Below are positions 49,003 through 60,417 of a stretch of 64,000 nt of DNA, piece after piece; within the stretch, counting starts at the first letter, position 1; each line of letters opens with the position of its first letter. Source of the DNA: CAZYFH01 sp965249175 (GTDB lineage Bacteria > Acidobacteriota > Vicinamibacteria > Vicinamibacterales > UBA8438); assembly GCA_965249175.1 (NCBI GenBank), contig OZ252227.1, positions 4,836,001-4,900,000 on the forward strand, in the 5' to 3' direction. The position numbers and the translations under genes were made by a program. The notes below the pieces were generated by a model. The model saw only the letters and a list, made by a program, of their open reading frames with translations, was not told where the DNA came from and searched no databases.

Positions 49003-49566
49003 GTGATTCAGCGTGGTCAACCCGTGGGCCATGAAAACAGCTTGGACCAAGTTCGGGCCATTGCCGGCCGCGTCTCGCGGGACTTCGGTCTCGAGATTTT
49101 CGATGTGCAGTTGCGCCGCGAATCGATCGGTTGGGTCCTTCGCGTCGTCATCGATCGGCCTCCCCGAGCCACTGGGCCCCTTGCCAGTGAGGCTGACGAG
49201 GTGAGCGTGGCCGACTGTCAGCGGGTGAGCCATGATGTCAGCGCCGTCCTCGACGCGGAGTTCACGTTCGAGCACGCCTACACGCTGGAAGTGTCATCAC
49301 CGGGACTCGATCGACCGCTGCGCCACCCAGGCGACTGCCGCCGCTTTCAAGGCCGCCGGGCTCAGTTCGTGACCTCCGAGGCCGTCGACGGGCAGCGCCA
49401 CCTCACAGGCCGCATCGCCGACGTGGAAGAGACCGCGACCTCTCCCGGAGTCGCACGTCCAGGCGTCATGCCCGGTAATGCAGCAATCGTGATCGAGGCG
49501 GGTCGGCGGGTGCACCGCATCCCCTGGGCGCTCGTGACCCGGGCTCGGCTCGAGGTGGAGTTCTAG
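49003..49566 (+). CDS. rimP: Ribosome maturation factor RimP
   Basis: From the GTG at 49003 the protein has 187 residues. LDQVRAIAGRVSRDFGLEIFDVQLRRESIGWVLRVVIDRP fits the RimP N-terminal domain, VSVADCQRVSHDVSAVLDAE and HAYTLEVSSPGLDRPL the conserved centre, and AIVIEAGRRVHRIPWALVTRARLEVEF the C-terminal SH3-like domain. An insert near residues 50-60 (PRATGPLASEADE) and another of about 10 residues in the second domain (ATSPGVARPG) lengthen it. RimP helps 30S assembly. A second GTG at 49024 is possible. It starts just after the terminator and is followed 38 bases later by nusA. Confidence 0.88.
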   Translation: MIQRGQPVGHENSLDQVRAIAGRVSRDFGLEIFDVQLRRESIGWVLRVVIDRPPRATGPLASEADEVSVADCQRVSHDVSAVLDAEFTFEHAYTLEVSSPGLDRPLRHPGDCRRFQGRRAQFVTSEAVDGQRHLTGRIADVEETATSPGVARPGVMPGNAAIVIEAGRRVHRIPWALVTRARLEVEF

Positions 49567-49603
49567 GCCCGGCCGCTCCGGCCATGCCATCCGGAAAGAC
49601 GTC

Positions 49604-51124
49604 ATGAGCAATTCACTGCAGCAAACCATCGAGGCCCTGGCGAAGGAGAAAGGGATCGAACCCGACGTGATCATCACGGCCATCGAAGACGCCGTGTTGA
49701 CGGCATCGCGCAAGTACTACAAGTCGACGGAGGACTTGCGCACCAAGTTCAACCATGACACCGGACAGGTCGAGCTCTTCGCCGTACGGCACATCGTCGA
49801 AGAGGTGACCGATCCGCTCACCGAGATCTCCCTGACCGAGGCGCAGGACCTCTATGGCGAGGAGGCCGAGGTCGACATGGAGATCGAGTTCCCGAAACCG
49901 ACTGACGTGCTCGGTCGAATCGCCGCCCAGACCGCCAAGCAGGTCATCTTCCAGAAGGTGCGCGAGGCCGAACGCGACAACGTCTACGAGGAGTTCAGCG
50001 ACCGACTTGGCGAGGTCATCGCGGGCACGGTCAAACGGTTCGAGAACGGGGACATCATCGTCGAAGCGGGCCGCCTCGAAGCGATGCTGCCGAGACGCGA
50101 GCAATCGCGCGCGGAGAACTACACGACGGGCGACCGGATCAGGGCCGTCATCCGCGAGGTCAACAAGAACACAAAGGGCCCGCAGATCATCCTGTCGCGG
50201 ACCGACCCCGTCCTACTCATCAAGCTCTTCGAGCAGGAGGTGCCGGAGATCTACGACGACACCGTGTCGATCCGGGGTGCGGTACGCGAGGCCGGGGACC
50301 GAGCGAAGGTGGCCGTGCATTCGCGTGAACGCGACGTCGACCCGGTCGGCGCCTGCGTCGGGATGAAAGGCACACGGGTCCAGGCGATCATCCGCGAGCT
50401 GCGCGGAGAGAAAATCGACATCGTCGAATGGTCCGACGACGTCGCGCTGTTCGTGACGAACGCCATCAGCCCAGCCAGGGCGCAACGCGTCACCATCGTC
50501 GACGAGACCGAGAAGGTCATCGAGGTTGTCGTCGAGGACAGGCAACTCTCGCTGGCGATCGGCAAAAAAGGTCAGAACGTGCGCCTGGCCGCGAAGTTGA
50601 CCGGGTGGAAGATCGACATCAAGAGCGAGGAAGACAAGCGGCGCGAAGTCGAAGCGCAGTTCGACGGGTTGGGCATGTCGGAGGAAGCGGCAACGTTGAC
50701 GCTGCCGGGGCTGGAAGACGAGCAGCTGCGCAAGTTGAGCGACGCAGGCCTCGATACCGCGGATAGCTTGCTCGAGACCTCGGCAGCCAACCTCGCGGAG
50801 GTAGCCGGCGTCGACGAGGCGACCGCGGAGCAACTGCAGGCGGCCATTCGCGAGCAGGTGGCCGCCGTCGAGCAGGCTGCGGCGGAGGCCTCCGCAGCGG
50901 CAGCCGCCGCCGAGGAGGCGACAACCGAGACGGTTGCAACCGAGGAGGTCTCGGCACAGGCCGCCGATGACAGCGCCTTAGACCCGGCAGCGGCCCCCGC
51001 GGCGGAGCCGGACGCGGGTCATGAGCCTGGCGAGGACGCTCCGACCCCAGACCAGCCGACAAATGCGAAGCAGCCGGGCGGCGATGATGCCGCATCGTCC
51101 GAAGGCCCAGACACCGGACGCTGA
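49604..51124 (+). CDS. nusA: Transcription termination/antitermination factor NusA
   Basis: The 506-residue protein starts with the RNA-polymerase-binding domain (LQQTIEALAKEKGIEPDVIITAIEDAVLTASRKYY), then S1 (GEVIAGTVKRFENGDIIVEAGRLEAMLPRREQ), KH1 (RERDVDPVGACVGMKGTRVQAIIRELRGEKIDIVEWSDD) and KH2 (AIGKKGQNVRLAAKLTGWKIDI). Helix-hairpin-helix units near residues 365-420 follow. The last 80 residues are an Ala/Glu/Pro-rich acidic tail. NusA modulates pausing and termination, and often controls its own operon. It lies in the usual rimP-nusA-infB order. Confidence 0.96.
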   Translation: MSNSLQQTIEALAKEKGIEPDVIITAIEDAVLTASRKYYKSTEDLRTKFNHDTGQVELFAVRHIVEEVTDPLTEISLTEAQDLYGEEAEVDMEIEFPKPTDVLGRIAAQTAKQVIFQKVREAERDNVYEEFSDRLGEVIAGTVKRFENGDIIVEAGRLEAMLPRREQSRAENYTTGDRIRAVIREVNKNTKGPQIILSRTDPVLLIKLFEQEVPEIYDDTVSIRGAVREAGDRAKVAVHSRERDVDPVGACVGMKGTRVQAIIRELRGEKIDIVEWSDDVALFVTNAISPARAQRVTIVDETEKVIEVVVEDRQLSLAIGKKGQNVRLAAKLTGWKIDIKSEEDKRREVEAQFDGLGMSEEAATLTLPGLEDEQLRKLSDAGLDTADSLLETSAANLAEVAGVDEATAEQLQAAIREQVAAVEQAAAEASAAAAAAEEATTETVATEEVSAQAADDSALDPAAAPAAEPDAGHEPGEDAPTPDQPTNAKQPGGDDAASSEGPDTGR

Positions 51125-51132
51125 GAGAACAC

Positions 51133-53991
51133 GTGGCAACGATACGGATCTACAAAGTCGCGGAGGTGCTGGGCATCCCGAGCCAGGTGGTCATCGAGGC
51201 ACTGCGCAAGGAGCACGGCATCGAGGTAAAGAGCGCGTCGAGCACGATCGAAGAGATCGTCGCTCGGCAATTCGCGCAGCGCCTCGCGCGCGAGCGCGGC
51301 CTCGAGCTCCCCGGTGGCGAACTGTTCGCGCAGAAGCCGGCTCCACGGCGCGGCAACAAGCGCGCGGCCGCAAAGCAGGAAGCCGCGCAACCGGCGAAGC
51401 CACGGCTCGGACCGCCCCGACTCGTGAAGGCAGCCAAGGCTGCACGAGCCGCAGCGGCTGAAGCCGAAGCGCTGGCCGTGGTTGATGCCGATGCCGATGG
51501 CTCCGAGGACGCGCAAGCACCGGATGCGGTCGCGGCGGACCCCAGCACACCGGAGAGCGTAACGCTGGACGCCGGCGCACCGGAGAGCGTAACGCTGGAC
51601 GCCGGCGCACCGCAGAGCGTAACGCTGGACGCCGGCGCACCGGTGACGGTGGCTGTCGACGCGCCCCCCGTCGCACCAACCGCCAAGGAGACGCCGGCTC
51701 CCGTGCCGGCCGAGGAATCGCAGCCCGCCGAGACCCCACCGGCGGTCTCGCCACCTGCCGCCGCGGCAGCGGCCGCGCCGAGCACGCCGGTCGCGCCGTC
51801 TCCCGTGGTCGCGCCGGCGCCGCCGGCTGAACCCGCGTCCGCCCCGGCCCGCGCAGTCACGCCCGTCGCGCGATCGACGGCAACCATGGCACCGCGACCC
51901 ACCGGGCGGGTCGTCCCCCCCACGTTGCGGCTGCGCGTCGAGGAACCGAAACGGGTCGTTGCAGCCCCGGCTGCGTCCGCCGGCGTAACGCGAGCGGGTG
52001 TCGCCGCACCAGGACGAATCGGCACCACAACGGGCCAGCCGCCGCTCGGCGGACCACGACCGATGCCGTCACAGCCGGTCCGCCCGCCGTCGTCCAGACC
52101 GTTGCCGCCCCGACCCGCGGTCGGGTATCGACCACCGCCAAGACCGCATCACCGGCCCGGTGGCCGTCGGTCGGCCTATCGGCGCGGCCGCCAGACGCCG
52201 GCGGCGCCACCACCGCCGCCGCCCGTCACGCGCACCATCACGCTGGCGGAGGGCATGACGGTCAAGGATCTTGCCGACAAGCTCGAGGTGCGTGCGAAGG
52301 ACGTGCTGAAGAAGCTGATCGAGCGACGGTTGATAATGACGATCAACACGACGCTCGACCCGGACACCGCGACGATGATCGCGCGCGAGTTCGGGGCGGA
52401 CGTCAAGATGCGGTCGTTCGAGGAAGAGATGGTCGTCGTCGAGGCCGAGATCGCAAAGCCCGAGGACGTCATTCCGCGCGCACCGGTGGTCACCGTGATG
52501 GGGCACGTGGATCACGGCAAGACGACTCTGCTCGACGCGATTCGCGAAACGAACGTGGCCGGCGGCGAGGCGGGGGGAATCACGCAGCACATCGGCGCCT
52601 ATTCGGTTGCCGTCAACGACCGCCGCGTCGTCTTTCTCGATACGCCCGGACACGAGGCCTTCACGCTGATGCGGGCGCGCGGCGCCAAGGTGACGGACGT
52701 CGTGGTCCTTGTCGTGGCGGCCGACGACGGCGTCATGCCACAGACCCAGGAAGCGATCGACCATGCGCGCGCGGCGGGAGTGCCCATCATCGTTGCAATC
52801 AACAAGATCGACAAGGCCAACGCCAACCTCGACCGGGTCAAGAAGGAGCTGGCGGAACGCGAGCTGACGCCCGAGGATTGGGGCGGCACTACCGTGACCG
52901 TTCCGGTCTCCGCCAAGCAGCGCGAGAACCTGGACGGTCTGCTCGAGATGATCCTGCTCGTCACGGAAATGGGGGACCACAAGGCGAACCCGACGCGCGC
53001 AGCGACCGGCACCGTGCTGGAGGCGAAGGTCGATCGAGGCCGAGGCCCGGTGGCGACCGTCCTGGTGCAAGATGGCACGCTGCGCGTGGGAGACAACTTC
53101 ATCGCCGGGGTTCAAGTCGGGCGGGTGCGTGCACTGATTGATGACCGGCTGGAGCAAACAAAAGAAGTCGGCCCATCGAACCCGGTCGAGGTGCTTGGGC
53201 TGACCGGACTGCCGCAGCCCGGTGACGCCTTCCAGGCCGTGGCCGACGCTGCCAAGGCGAGACAGATCGCGGTGCTCCGGCAGAACCTGGCCAAGGAAAA
53301 GACCCTCGGGGGACGCGGGCAGCGGGTGACGCTGGAATCGTTGCAGGCCCAGCTGGCCGAGGGCGAGGCCAAAGAGCTGCCCGTCATCATCAAGGCCGAC
53401 GTGCAGGGGTCGGCCGAAGTGCTGGCCGACGCGCTCTCCAAGCTCGGTGACGACCGCGTCAAGATTCGCGTCATTCACAGCGGTGTCGGCGCCGTGAGCG
53501 AATGGGACGTCCTATTGGCGTCCACGTCGAAGGCCATCATCATCGGATTCAACGTGCGGCCGGACCGCAACGCCACGGCAGCCTCCGAACGGGAGGGGGT
53601 TGATATCCGGCAGCACTCCGTCATCTACAACGTCACCGATGAAATCAAGATGGCGATGGCGGGGCTTCTCGAGCCGACCGTCCGCGAGCAGCAGCTCGGG
53701 CAGGCCGAGATTCGGGAGACATTCAAGGTGCCCAAGTTCGGCACCGCTGCAGGCTGCATGGTGACGGACGGGGTTCTCACTCGGTCCGGCGAGACGCAGG
53801 CGCGCATCGTGCGCGACGGAGTCGTCGTGCACGAGGGCAAGCTCGGATCGCTGCGTCGCTTCAAAGACGACGTCAGCGAGGTCAAGACGGGTTTCGAGTG
53901 CGGCGTCGCCTTCGAGCGTTTCGGAGATCTCAAGATCGGCGACGTCATCGAGGTCTTCACGGTCGAGAAGATCGCGGCAACGGTCGTCTAA
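51133..53991 (+). CDS. infB: Translation initiation factor IF-2
   Basis: The 952-residue GTPase begins with an IF2_N domain (VATIRIYKVAEVLGIPSQVVIEALRKEHGIEV) and has a second one at about 373-420 (GMTVKDLADKLEVRAKDVLKKLIERRLIM). Between them is a Pro/Ala/Val-rich linker of nearly 300 residues. The G domain shows GHVDHGKTTLLD, DTPGHEAFTLMRARG, NKIDKAN, and later domains II-IV including the initiator-tRNA-binding C-terminus. GTG start. The linker contains a perfect 30-base triplication (51551-51640), a recent slippage product. IF-2 recruits fMet-tRNA to the 30S subunit. Confidence 0.97.
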   Translation: MATIRIYKVAEVLGIPSQVVIEALRKEHGIEVKSASSTIEEIVARQFAQRLARERGLELPGGELFAQKPAPRRGNKRAAAKQEAAQPAKPRLGPPRLVKAAKAARAAAAEAEALAVVDADADGSEDAQAPDAVAADPSTPESVTLDAGAPESVTLDAGAPQSVTLDAGAPVTVAVDAPPVAPTAKETPAPVPAEESQPAETPPAVSPPAAAAAAAPSTPVAPSPVVAPAPPAEPASAPARAVTPVARSTATMAPRPTGRVVPPTLRLRVEEPKRVVAAPAASAGVTRAGVAAPGRIGTTTGQPPLGGPRPMPSQPVRPPSSRPLPPRPAVGYRPPPRPHHRPGGRRSAYRRGRQTPAAPPPPPPVTRTITLAEGMTVKDLADKLEVRAKDVLKKLIERRLIMTINTTLDPDTATMIAREFGADVKMRSFEEEMVVVEAEIAKPEDVIPRAPVVTVMGHVDHGKTTLLDAIRETNVAGGEAGGITQHIGAYSVAVNDRRVVFLDTPGHEAFTLMRARGAKVTDVVVLVVAADDGVMPQTQEAIDHARAAGVPIIVAINKIDKANANLDRVKKELAERELTPEDWGGTTVTVPVSAKQRENLDGLLEMILLVTEMGDHKANPTRAATGTVLEAKVDRGRGPVATVLVQDGTLRVGDNFIAGVQVGRVRALIDDRLEQTKEVGPSNPVEVLGLTGLPQPGDAFQAVADAAKARQIAVLRQNLAKEKTLGGRGQRVTLESLQAQLAEGEAKELPVIIKADVQGSAEVLADALSKLGDDRVKIRVIHSGVGAVSEWDVLLASTSKAIIIGFNVRPDRNATAASEREGVDIRQHSVIYNVTDEIKMAMAGLLEPTVREQQLGQAEIRETFKVPKFGTAAGCMVTDGVLTRSGETQARIVRDGVVVHEGKLGSLRRFKDDVSEVKTGFECGVAFERFGDLKIGDVIEVFTVEKIAATVV
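51551..51640 (+). repeat. 30-bp tandem triplication within infB linker
   Basis: Three nearly identical 30-base units encode PESVTLDAGA repeats (the third has PQSVTLDAGA). The reading frame is kept because the unit is ten codons. It lies in the low-complexity linker, so length change is probably tolerated. Confidence 0.9.
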
Positions 53992-54003
53992 CCCGCTGGA
54001 TCG

Positions 54004-54288
54004 ATGGCCGCCGTCGGGATGCTGTCCGTCGAGCTTCACTTCGACGGCGCACGCTCGCTCAAGGACAAGCGGAGGTCGCTCGGCAGCATCAAGGACCGGC
54101 TGCGCAAACTCAACGTGGCCGTCGCCGAGCTCGACCATCACGACCTACATCAGCGAGCCAGACTGGGCATCGTGGCCGTGGCGACGGCGCGAGACGGCGT
54201 CGACCGGCTCTTCGAGAGTGTCCTGACGGAGATCGACCGGCGCAACGCCGGCGCCATCGTGGCGTCCGACCTCGACTGGCTCACGTAG
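54004..54288 (+). CDS. DUF503 family protein
   Basis: The 94-residue protein reads VGMLSVELHFDGARSLKDKRRSLGSIKDRLRKLNVAVAELDHHDLHQRARLGIVAVATARDGVDRLFESVLTEIDRRNAG, the DUF503/YlxP pattern with the basic SLKDKRR motif. Family members sit between infB and rbfA in many bacteria, exactly as here. A ribosome-related role is assumed from location only. It starts 12 bases after infB. Confidence 0.9.
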   Translation: MAAVGMLSVELHFDGARSLKDKRRSLGSIKDRLRKLNVAVAELDHHDLHQRARLGIVAVATARDGVDRLFESVLTEIDRRNAGAIVASDLDWLT

Positions 54289-54317
54289 TGAACTGTCACA
54301 AGGGGCGCGCCTGAGAC

Positions 54318-54722
54318 ATGCCGCACGGGACTCGGATGGAGCGCGTAGCGGAGCGGATTCGCGTCGAGCTCAGCACGCTCCTGACGAGAGGGGTGCGAGA
54401 CCCTGGCGTCACCGACGTGACGATCACCCACGTGAGCGTTACCCGCGACCTCCAGCGTGCCGAGGTCCGCTATACCGTGATGTCGGACGAGCAGGCGCGA
54501 CGCAGTGCCGCGCGCGGTCTGCGCCGCGCGCATGGGTTCCTGCGCCGGGCACTCGCCGAGCGTCTCAGCCTACGCCGCGTACCCGAACTGTCGTTTCGCT
54601 ACGACGAGGCGGTCGAGCAGCAGGCTCGCGTCGGGCGCCTGTTCGAGGAGATCGAGGCCGAGCGGACCGGATCTGCCGATGGCGGTGACGACGCGACGAA
54701 GACCGATGCCAACGAGTCCTGA
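54318..54722 (+). CDS. rbfA: Ribosome-binding factor A
   Basis: The 134-residue protein shows the RbfA KH-like domain: RMERVAERIRVELSTLLTRGVRDPGVTDVTITHVSVTRDLQRAEVRYTVMSD, LRRALAERLSLRRVPELSFRYDEAVEQQARV. RbfA binds the 30S subunit during 16S maturation and cold adaptation. The C-terminal 20 residues are acidic. Its 3' end overlaps the nrnA start by 17 bases in a different frame. Confidence 0.94.
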   Translation: MPHGTRMERVAERIRVELSTLLTRGVRDPGVTDVTITHVSVTRDLQRAEVRYTVMSDEQARRSAARGLRRAHGFLRRALAERLSLRRVPELSFRYDEAVEQQARVGRLFEEIEAERTGSADGGDDATKTDANES

Positions 54723-55695
54723 CCATCCAATTCGGCACATCGTCGACGCACTGCGGGCACGCCAGCGCTTCGTGATTTCGTCACACGCGCGCCCGGACGG
54801 CGACTCAATCGGCTCGCAGCTCGCGCTCGCGCATGCGCTGACCGGGCTCGGAAAGACGGTGCGCATCGTCAACCACGATGCGCCGCCCGACTCGTTGCAG
54901 TCGATTCCCGGCGCCTCGTCCATCGAAGTCGCGGACACGGTGGACGGCTCCTGCGATGCTGCGGTCATTCTCGAATGTAGCTCGTTGGGCCGCACCGACG
55001 TCACCGGCCTCGACCGCCAACTCGTCATCAACGTCGATCACCATGCCGGCAACGGTATGTATGGGACGCTCAACTGGTTTGACCCCTCAGCGTGCGCTTG
55101 CGCCGAGATGGTGCACGATCTCGTGGCGGAGTTGGGTGTCGCGGTGACCCCGCACATCGGGATCGCGCTCTACGCGGGGATCCTCACCGACACGGGCTCG
55201 TTTCGCCACGCGAACATCACGAGCCGCACGTTCGAGATCTGCCGACGCGTGGCTGCGGCCGGCGTGGACGTCGCCGGCGTCGCGGCCGAGATTTATCAGC
55301 GGAGCAGCGTCGGAAAACTCAGGCTGACGGGCGCGCTACTCACGGACATGACGCTCGACGCCGAGGGGCGCGTCGCAGTGCTGCATGTCGACGATGCGCT
55401 GCTCCGGCAGACCGGCTGTCCGACCGACGATCTGGACGGGCTCATCAATCTGCCGTTGTCCGCGACCGCCGTCCAGGCGGTGATCATGTTCAAGTTCCTC
55501 GACGGATCGGCGCGGGTGAGCCTCCGATCCAAGGGCACCATCGACGTGCGAGCCGTGGCGGCGTCCTTTGGCGGCGGCGGTCATCGCAATGCGTCCGGGT
55601 TCTCGCTCGACGGATCGCGCGAAGATGTCGTGTCTCGCGCTGTTGCCGCCGTCATCGGAGCTCTGGACACCGCTCCGGATGAGCCAGCCCGATAA
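54706..55695 (+). CDS. nrnA: DHH/DHHA1 phosphoesterase, NrnA-like nanoRNase/pAp phosphatase
   Basis: The 329-residue enzyme has RFVISSHARPDGDSIGSQLALAHAL, the DHH motif in LVINVDHHAGNGMYG, HIGIALYAGILTDTGSFRHANIT, and a DHHA1 domain ending SFGGGGHRNASGFSLDG. NrnA degrades 2-5-base RNAs and dephosphorylates pAp. The open frame reaches 54505 inside rbfA, but the ATG at 54706 (MPTSPDHPIRHIVDALRARQ) is the natural start. It overlaps both neighbours (rbfA by 17 bases, truB by 17 bases). Confidence 0.93.
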   Translation: MPTSPDHPIRHIVDALRARQRFVISSHARPDGDSIGSQLALAHALTGLGKTVRIVNHDAPPDSLQSIPGASSIEVADTVDGSCDAAVILECSSLGRTDVTGLDRQLVINVDHHAGNGMYGTLNWFDPSACACAEMVHDLVAELGVAVTPHIGIALYAGILTDTGSFRHANITSRTFEICRRVAAAGVDVAGVAAEIYQRSSVGKLRLTGALLTDMTLDAEGRVAVLHVDDALLRQTGCPTDDLDGLINLPLSATAVQAVIMFKFLDGSARVSLRSKGTIDVRAVAASFGGGGHRNASGFSLDGSREDVVSRAVAAVIGALDTAPDEPAR

Positions 55696-56635
55696 TCGAT
55701 CCGCCGGCGTGGACGGCGTGCTCGTCGTCGACAAGGCCGCCGGGATGACCTCGCACGACGTCGTCTCGCGCGCGCGGCGCGCTCTCGGGACGCGTCGGGT
55801 CGGCCATGTCGGCACCCTCGACCCGATGGCGACCGGCGTGCTGCCCCTCGTCGTCGGGCGCGCCACGCGGTTGGCATCCCTGCTGTCGGCCGGCCCGAAG
55901 GTCTACGATGGGGTCATCCGGCTCGGTGTCGTGACCGACACGTACGACACGACCGGCACGCAGTCCCAACAGGTGTCCGAGGGTGGCACACGCCCACTGG
56001 ACGCGGTCACCTCCGCCACCGTCAACGAGGCGATCGCGTCCTTCGTCGGCACCTTCGAACAGCACCCGCCGCCGTTCTCGGCCAAGAAAATCGGCGGTGT
56101 CAGAGCGTATCGACTCGCGCGGCGTCGTGAGCCGGTCGCGCCCAGGCCGGTCGCGGTGACGGTGCATGCGCTCGAGGTCATCTCGCACACGGCCGATCGC
56201 CTGCGTTGCCGGGTCACGTGTGAACCCGGCTTCTACATGCGAGCGCTGGCGCACGATCTGGGGCGCGCACTCGGCTGCGGGGGTTGCTTGGAGGCGCTCC
56301 GCCGCGAGCGGAGCGGCGCCTTCGACCTGACCGGCGCGGTGCCGGTCGATGCACTGACACGCCGGTCAACACCCATCGCCGACCACCTCGTGCCGCTCGT
56401 GCAGCTGCTGCCCGACCTGCCAAGCGCGGTGCTGACCGACCATGGGACACGGCGGGCCAGGCACGGCAACCGGCTGTCGCGCGCGGACCTCTCGTCGTGG
56501 GATCGCGGTTGGGAGAACGCGGGAGCGGACGGGAGCCAGGCGCGAGTCAAGCTCATCGACTCGACCGGCAACCTGCTCGCCATCGCAGACGCGGACGGAT
56601 ACCGCATTTTGCATCCCGCGATCGTTCTAGTGTAA
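55679..56635 (+). CDS. truB: tRNA pseudouridine-55 synthase
   Basis: The 318-residue protein has the TruB start VDGVLVVDKAAGMTSHDVVSRARRALGTRRVGHVGTLDPMATGVLPLVVG with the catalytic Asp in GTLDPMATG. Substrate-binding segments (HPPPFSAKKIGGVRAYRLAR, CEPGFYMRALAHDLGRALGCGG) and a C-terminal PUA-like domain complete it. It makes psi-55 in the T-arm of tRNAs. The ATG at 55679 lies inside nrnA (17-base overlap); the frame upstream is nrnA's shadow. Confidence 0.94.
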   Translation: MSQPDNRSAGVDGVLVVDKAAGMTSHDVVSRARRALGTRRVGHVGTLDPMATGVLPLVVGRATRLASLLSAGPKVYDGVIRLGVVTDTYDTTGTQSQQVSEGGTRPLDAVTSATVNEAIASFVGTFEQHPPPFSAKKIGGVRAYRLARRREPVAPRPVAVTVHALEVISHTADRLRCRVTCEPGFYMRALAHDLGRALGCGGCLEALRRERSGAFDLTGAVPVDALTRRSTPIADHLVPLVQLLPDLPSAVLTDHGTRRARHGNRLSRADLSSWDRGWENAGADGSQARVKLIDSTGNLLAIADADGYRILHPAIVLV

Positions 56636-56688
56636 GCTTTTTCGGTTGGACAAAGCGCGATAAACGAAAGAGGAAGAGGTAGTTACAC

Positions 56689-56958
56689 GTGGCGCTGGCC
56701 AAGGAGCGAAAGACGGAGATCATCGGGTCGTATCGAACGCACGAGAGCGACACCGGTTCGCCTGAAGTGCAGGTCGCCATCCTCAGTGAGCGGATTGGCT
56801 ATCTGACTGAGCACTTCAAGGTCCACGCCAAGGACCACCACTCGCGCCGCGGGCTCTTACAGCTCGTTGGCCAGCGGCGGCGACTCCTCGACTACCTCAA
56901 GGGCAAGAGCTCCGAGCGATACTCGGGCCTCATCAAGCGACTCGGCATCCGCAAGTAG
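56689..56958 (+). CDS. rpsO: 30S ribosomal protein S15
   Basis: The 89-residue protein has the usual length and sequence: ALAKERKTEIIGSYRTHESDTGSPEVQVAILSERIGYLTEHFKVHAKDHHSRRGLLQLVGQRRRLLDYLKGKSSERYSGLIKRLGIRK. The start is GTG, after an A/G-rich leader (GAAAGAGGAAGAGG, 56666-56679). S15 organises the central domain of 16S rRNA and represses its own translation in several bacteria. It precedes pnp by 106 bases; an imperfect GC-rich hairpin lies in that gap. Confidence 0.97.
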   Translation: MALAKERKTEIIGSYRTHESDTGSPEVQVAILSERIGYLTEHFKVHAKDHHSRRGLLQLVGQRRRLLDYLKGKSSERYSGLIKRLGIRK

Positions 56959-57064
56959 GCGCGAGATGAACCACCGGCCCTCGACGGGCTGGTAGCCCTC
57001 CCTCCCCGCCTGACGATTCGCTGAGCACCGTCGCCTGCGCCACCTTCAACGGGAGTCACACGTC

Positions 57065-59287
<2,223 letters not shown>

Positions 59288-59302
59288 GCCACGAGGAGTG
59301 GC

Positions 59303-60367
59303 CTAGCCGCGGCGGGCGGCGGCCATGCGCTCGGCAAGCGGCGGGTGGGACGAGAACCACCATGCCGCGAAGCGCGACGGGCGAGCCTCCGCGAGATTCT
59401 GCGCACCGAGGCGACGCAGCCCCGACACGAAGGCCTCCCGGTTCCCGGTGACCTCGATCGCATACCGATCCGCTCGGCGTTCCTGACGGCGGGAGAGCAC
59501 GTTGGCGAGCGGCCTGACCGCGAGCGCGACGCCGGCAACACACAAGACCAGCGCCGGTAGCCCGGCGACGTCCCCGATCCCGTCCAGCCCCAGCACCGGC
59601 GACACCGCGGTCAGCGCGTGGTGCGAGACCCAGAGCGCGAACAGCGCGACGCCGACCTCGCACGCGATCATCTTCCAGATGTCCCTGTGGACATGGTGCG
59701 CGAGCTCGTGCGCCAGCACGACCTCGATCTCGGCGTCGCTGTAGCCCTCAATCAGCGTATCGGACAACAGGATACGCCGGGTCGCACCGGTGCCAACGAG
59801 AGCGGCGTTGGCCCGTGACGTCCAGGCGCCGACTCGCCACTCGTGGACGCCAATGACCGGGGCGCCCGCACGCCGCGCGAGGGCCTCGAGCCTGTCCGCG
59901 AGACGCCGTCGACCGATCGGCCGCACGCCAAACACCTTCGGCAGGAGGACGACCGGCGCGAGGTTGGTCAGCGCGACGGACACCGCGGCAAACGCAGCGC
60001 CTCCCGCAAGCCACCACCACGTCGCCCAGCGATCAATCGCGACATAGACGAACACCACGGCCGCGACCCAGAACACCCACCGCGCGATCGCAGTCTGCGC
60101 GTAGCCGCGCACCCAGGCCGAGAAGCTCTCCCGCGAGAGCCCGTATCGTCGTTCCAACAGGAAGCCGGAATAACAGACGAACGGAAAGGCCACGACCTCT
60201 GACGCGAACCCCAGCGCCGCGGCGAAGAGGACGACGACCATCGCCGCGCGCGCGTCGACCGGCACGCCCACGGCCGTCACTACGTGCTCCAGCGACAGCC
60301 GCGCCGCAGGCAGGAGCCCAGCGCCAAGCAGGCTCGCGAGCAGACCCGCGCGGGCGGCGACCCCCAA
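59303..60367 (-). CDS. M48-family (Ste24/HtpX-like) membrane metalloprotease
   Basis: The 354-residue protein has four to six membrane helices and the zinc motif in VVLAHELAHHVHRDIWKMIACEVGVALFALW. Upstream are FVCYSGFLLERRYGLSRESFSAWVRGYAQ and LLPKVFGVRPI, typical of the CAAX protease (Ste24) branch. The third ligand Glu is likely in RQERRADRYAIEVTG. C-terminal FSSHPPLAERMAAARR is the usual family ending. It probably cuts membrane proteins in quality control. The start is TTG at 60367 and is uncertain: no ATG/GTG lies upstream in frame before the smc stop at 60418. Confidence 0.88.
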   Translation of the reverse strand: MGVAARAGLLASLLGAGLLPAARLSLEHVVTAVGVPVDARAAMVVVLFAAALGFASEVVAFPFVCYSGFLLERRYGLSRESFSAWVRGYAQTAIARWVFWVAAVVFVYVAIDRWATWWWLAGGAAFAAVSVALTNLAPVVLLPKVFGVRPIGRRRLADRLEALARRAGAPVIGVHEWRVGAWTSRANAALVGTGATRRILLSDTLIEGYSDAEIEVVLAHELAHHVHRDIWKMIACEVGVALFALWVSHHALTAVSPVLGLDGIGDVAGLPALVLCVAGVALAVRPLANVLSRRQERRADRYAIEVTGNREAFVSGLRRLGAQNLAEARPSRFAAWWFSSHPPLAERMAAARRG

Positions 60368-60417
60368 CGCGGTGCTGCGTCGCCTCTGCCGATGGTACCG
60401 GGTTGCTTTGTCCTCGT

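Noticed and set aside
51551..51640. Triple 30-bp repeat as a CRISPR array
   Set aside because: Units are directly adjacent with no spacers and lie in frame within infB.
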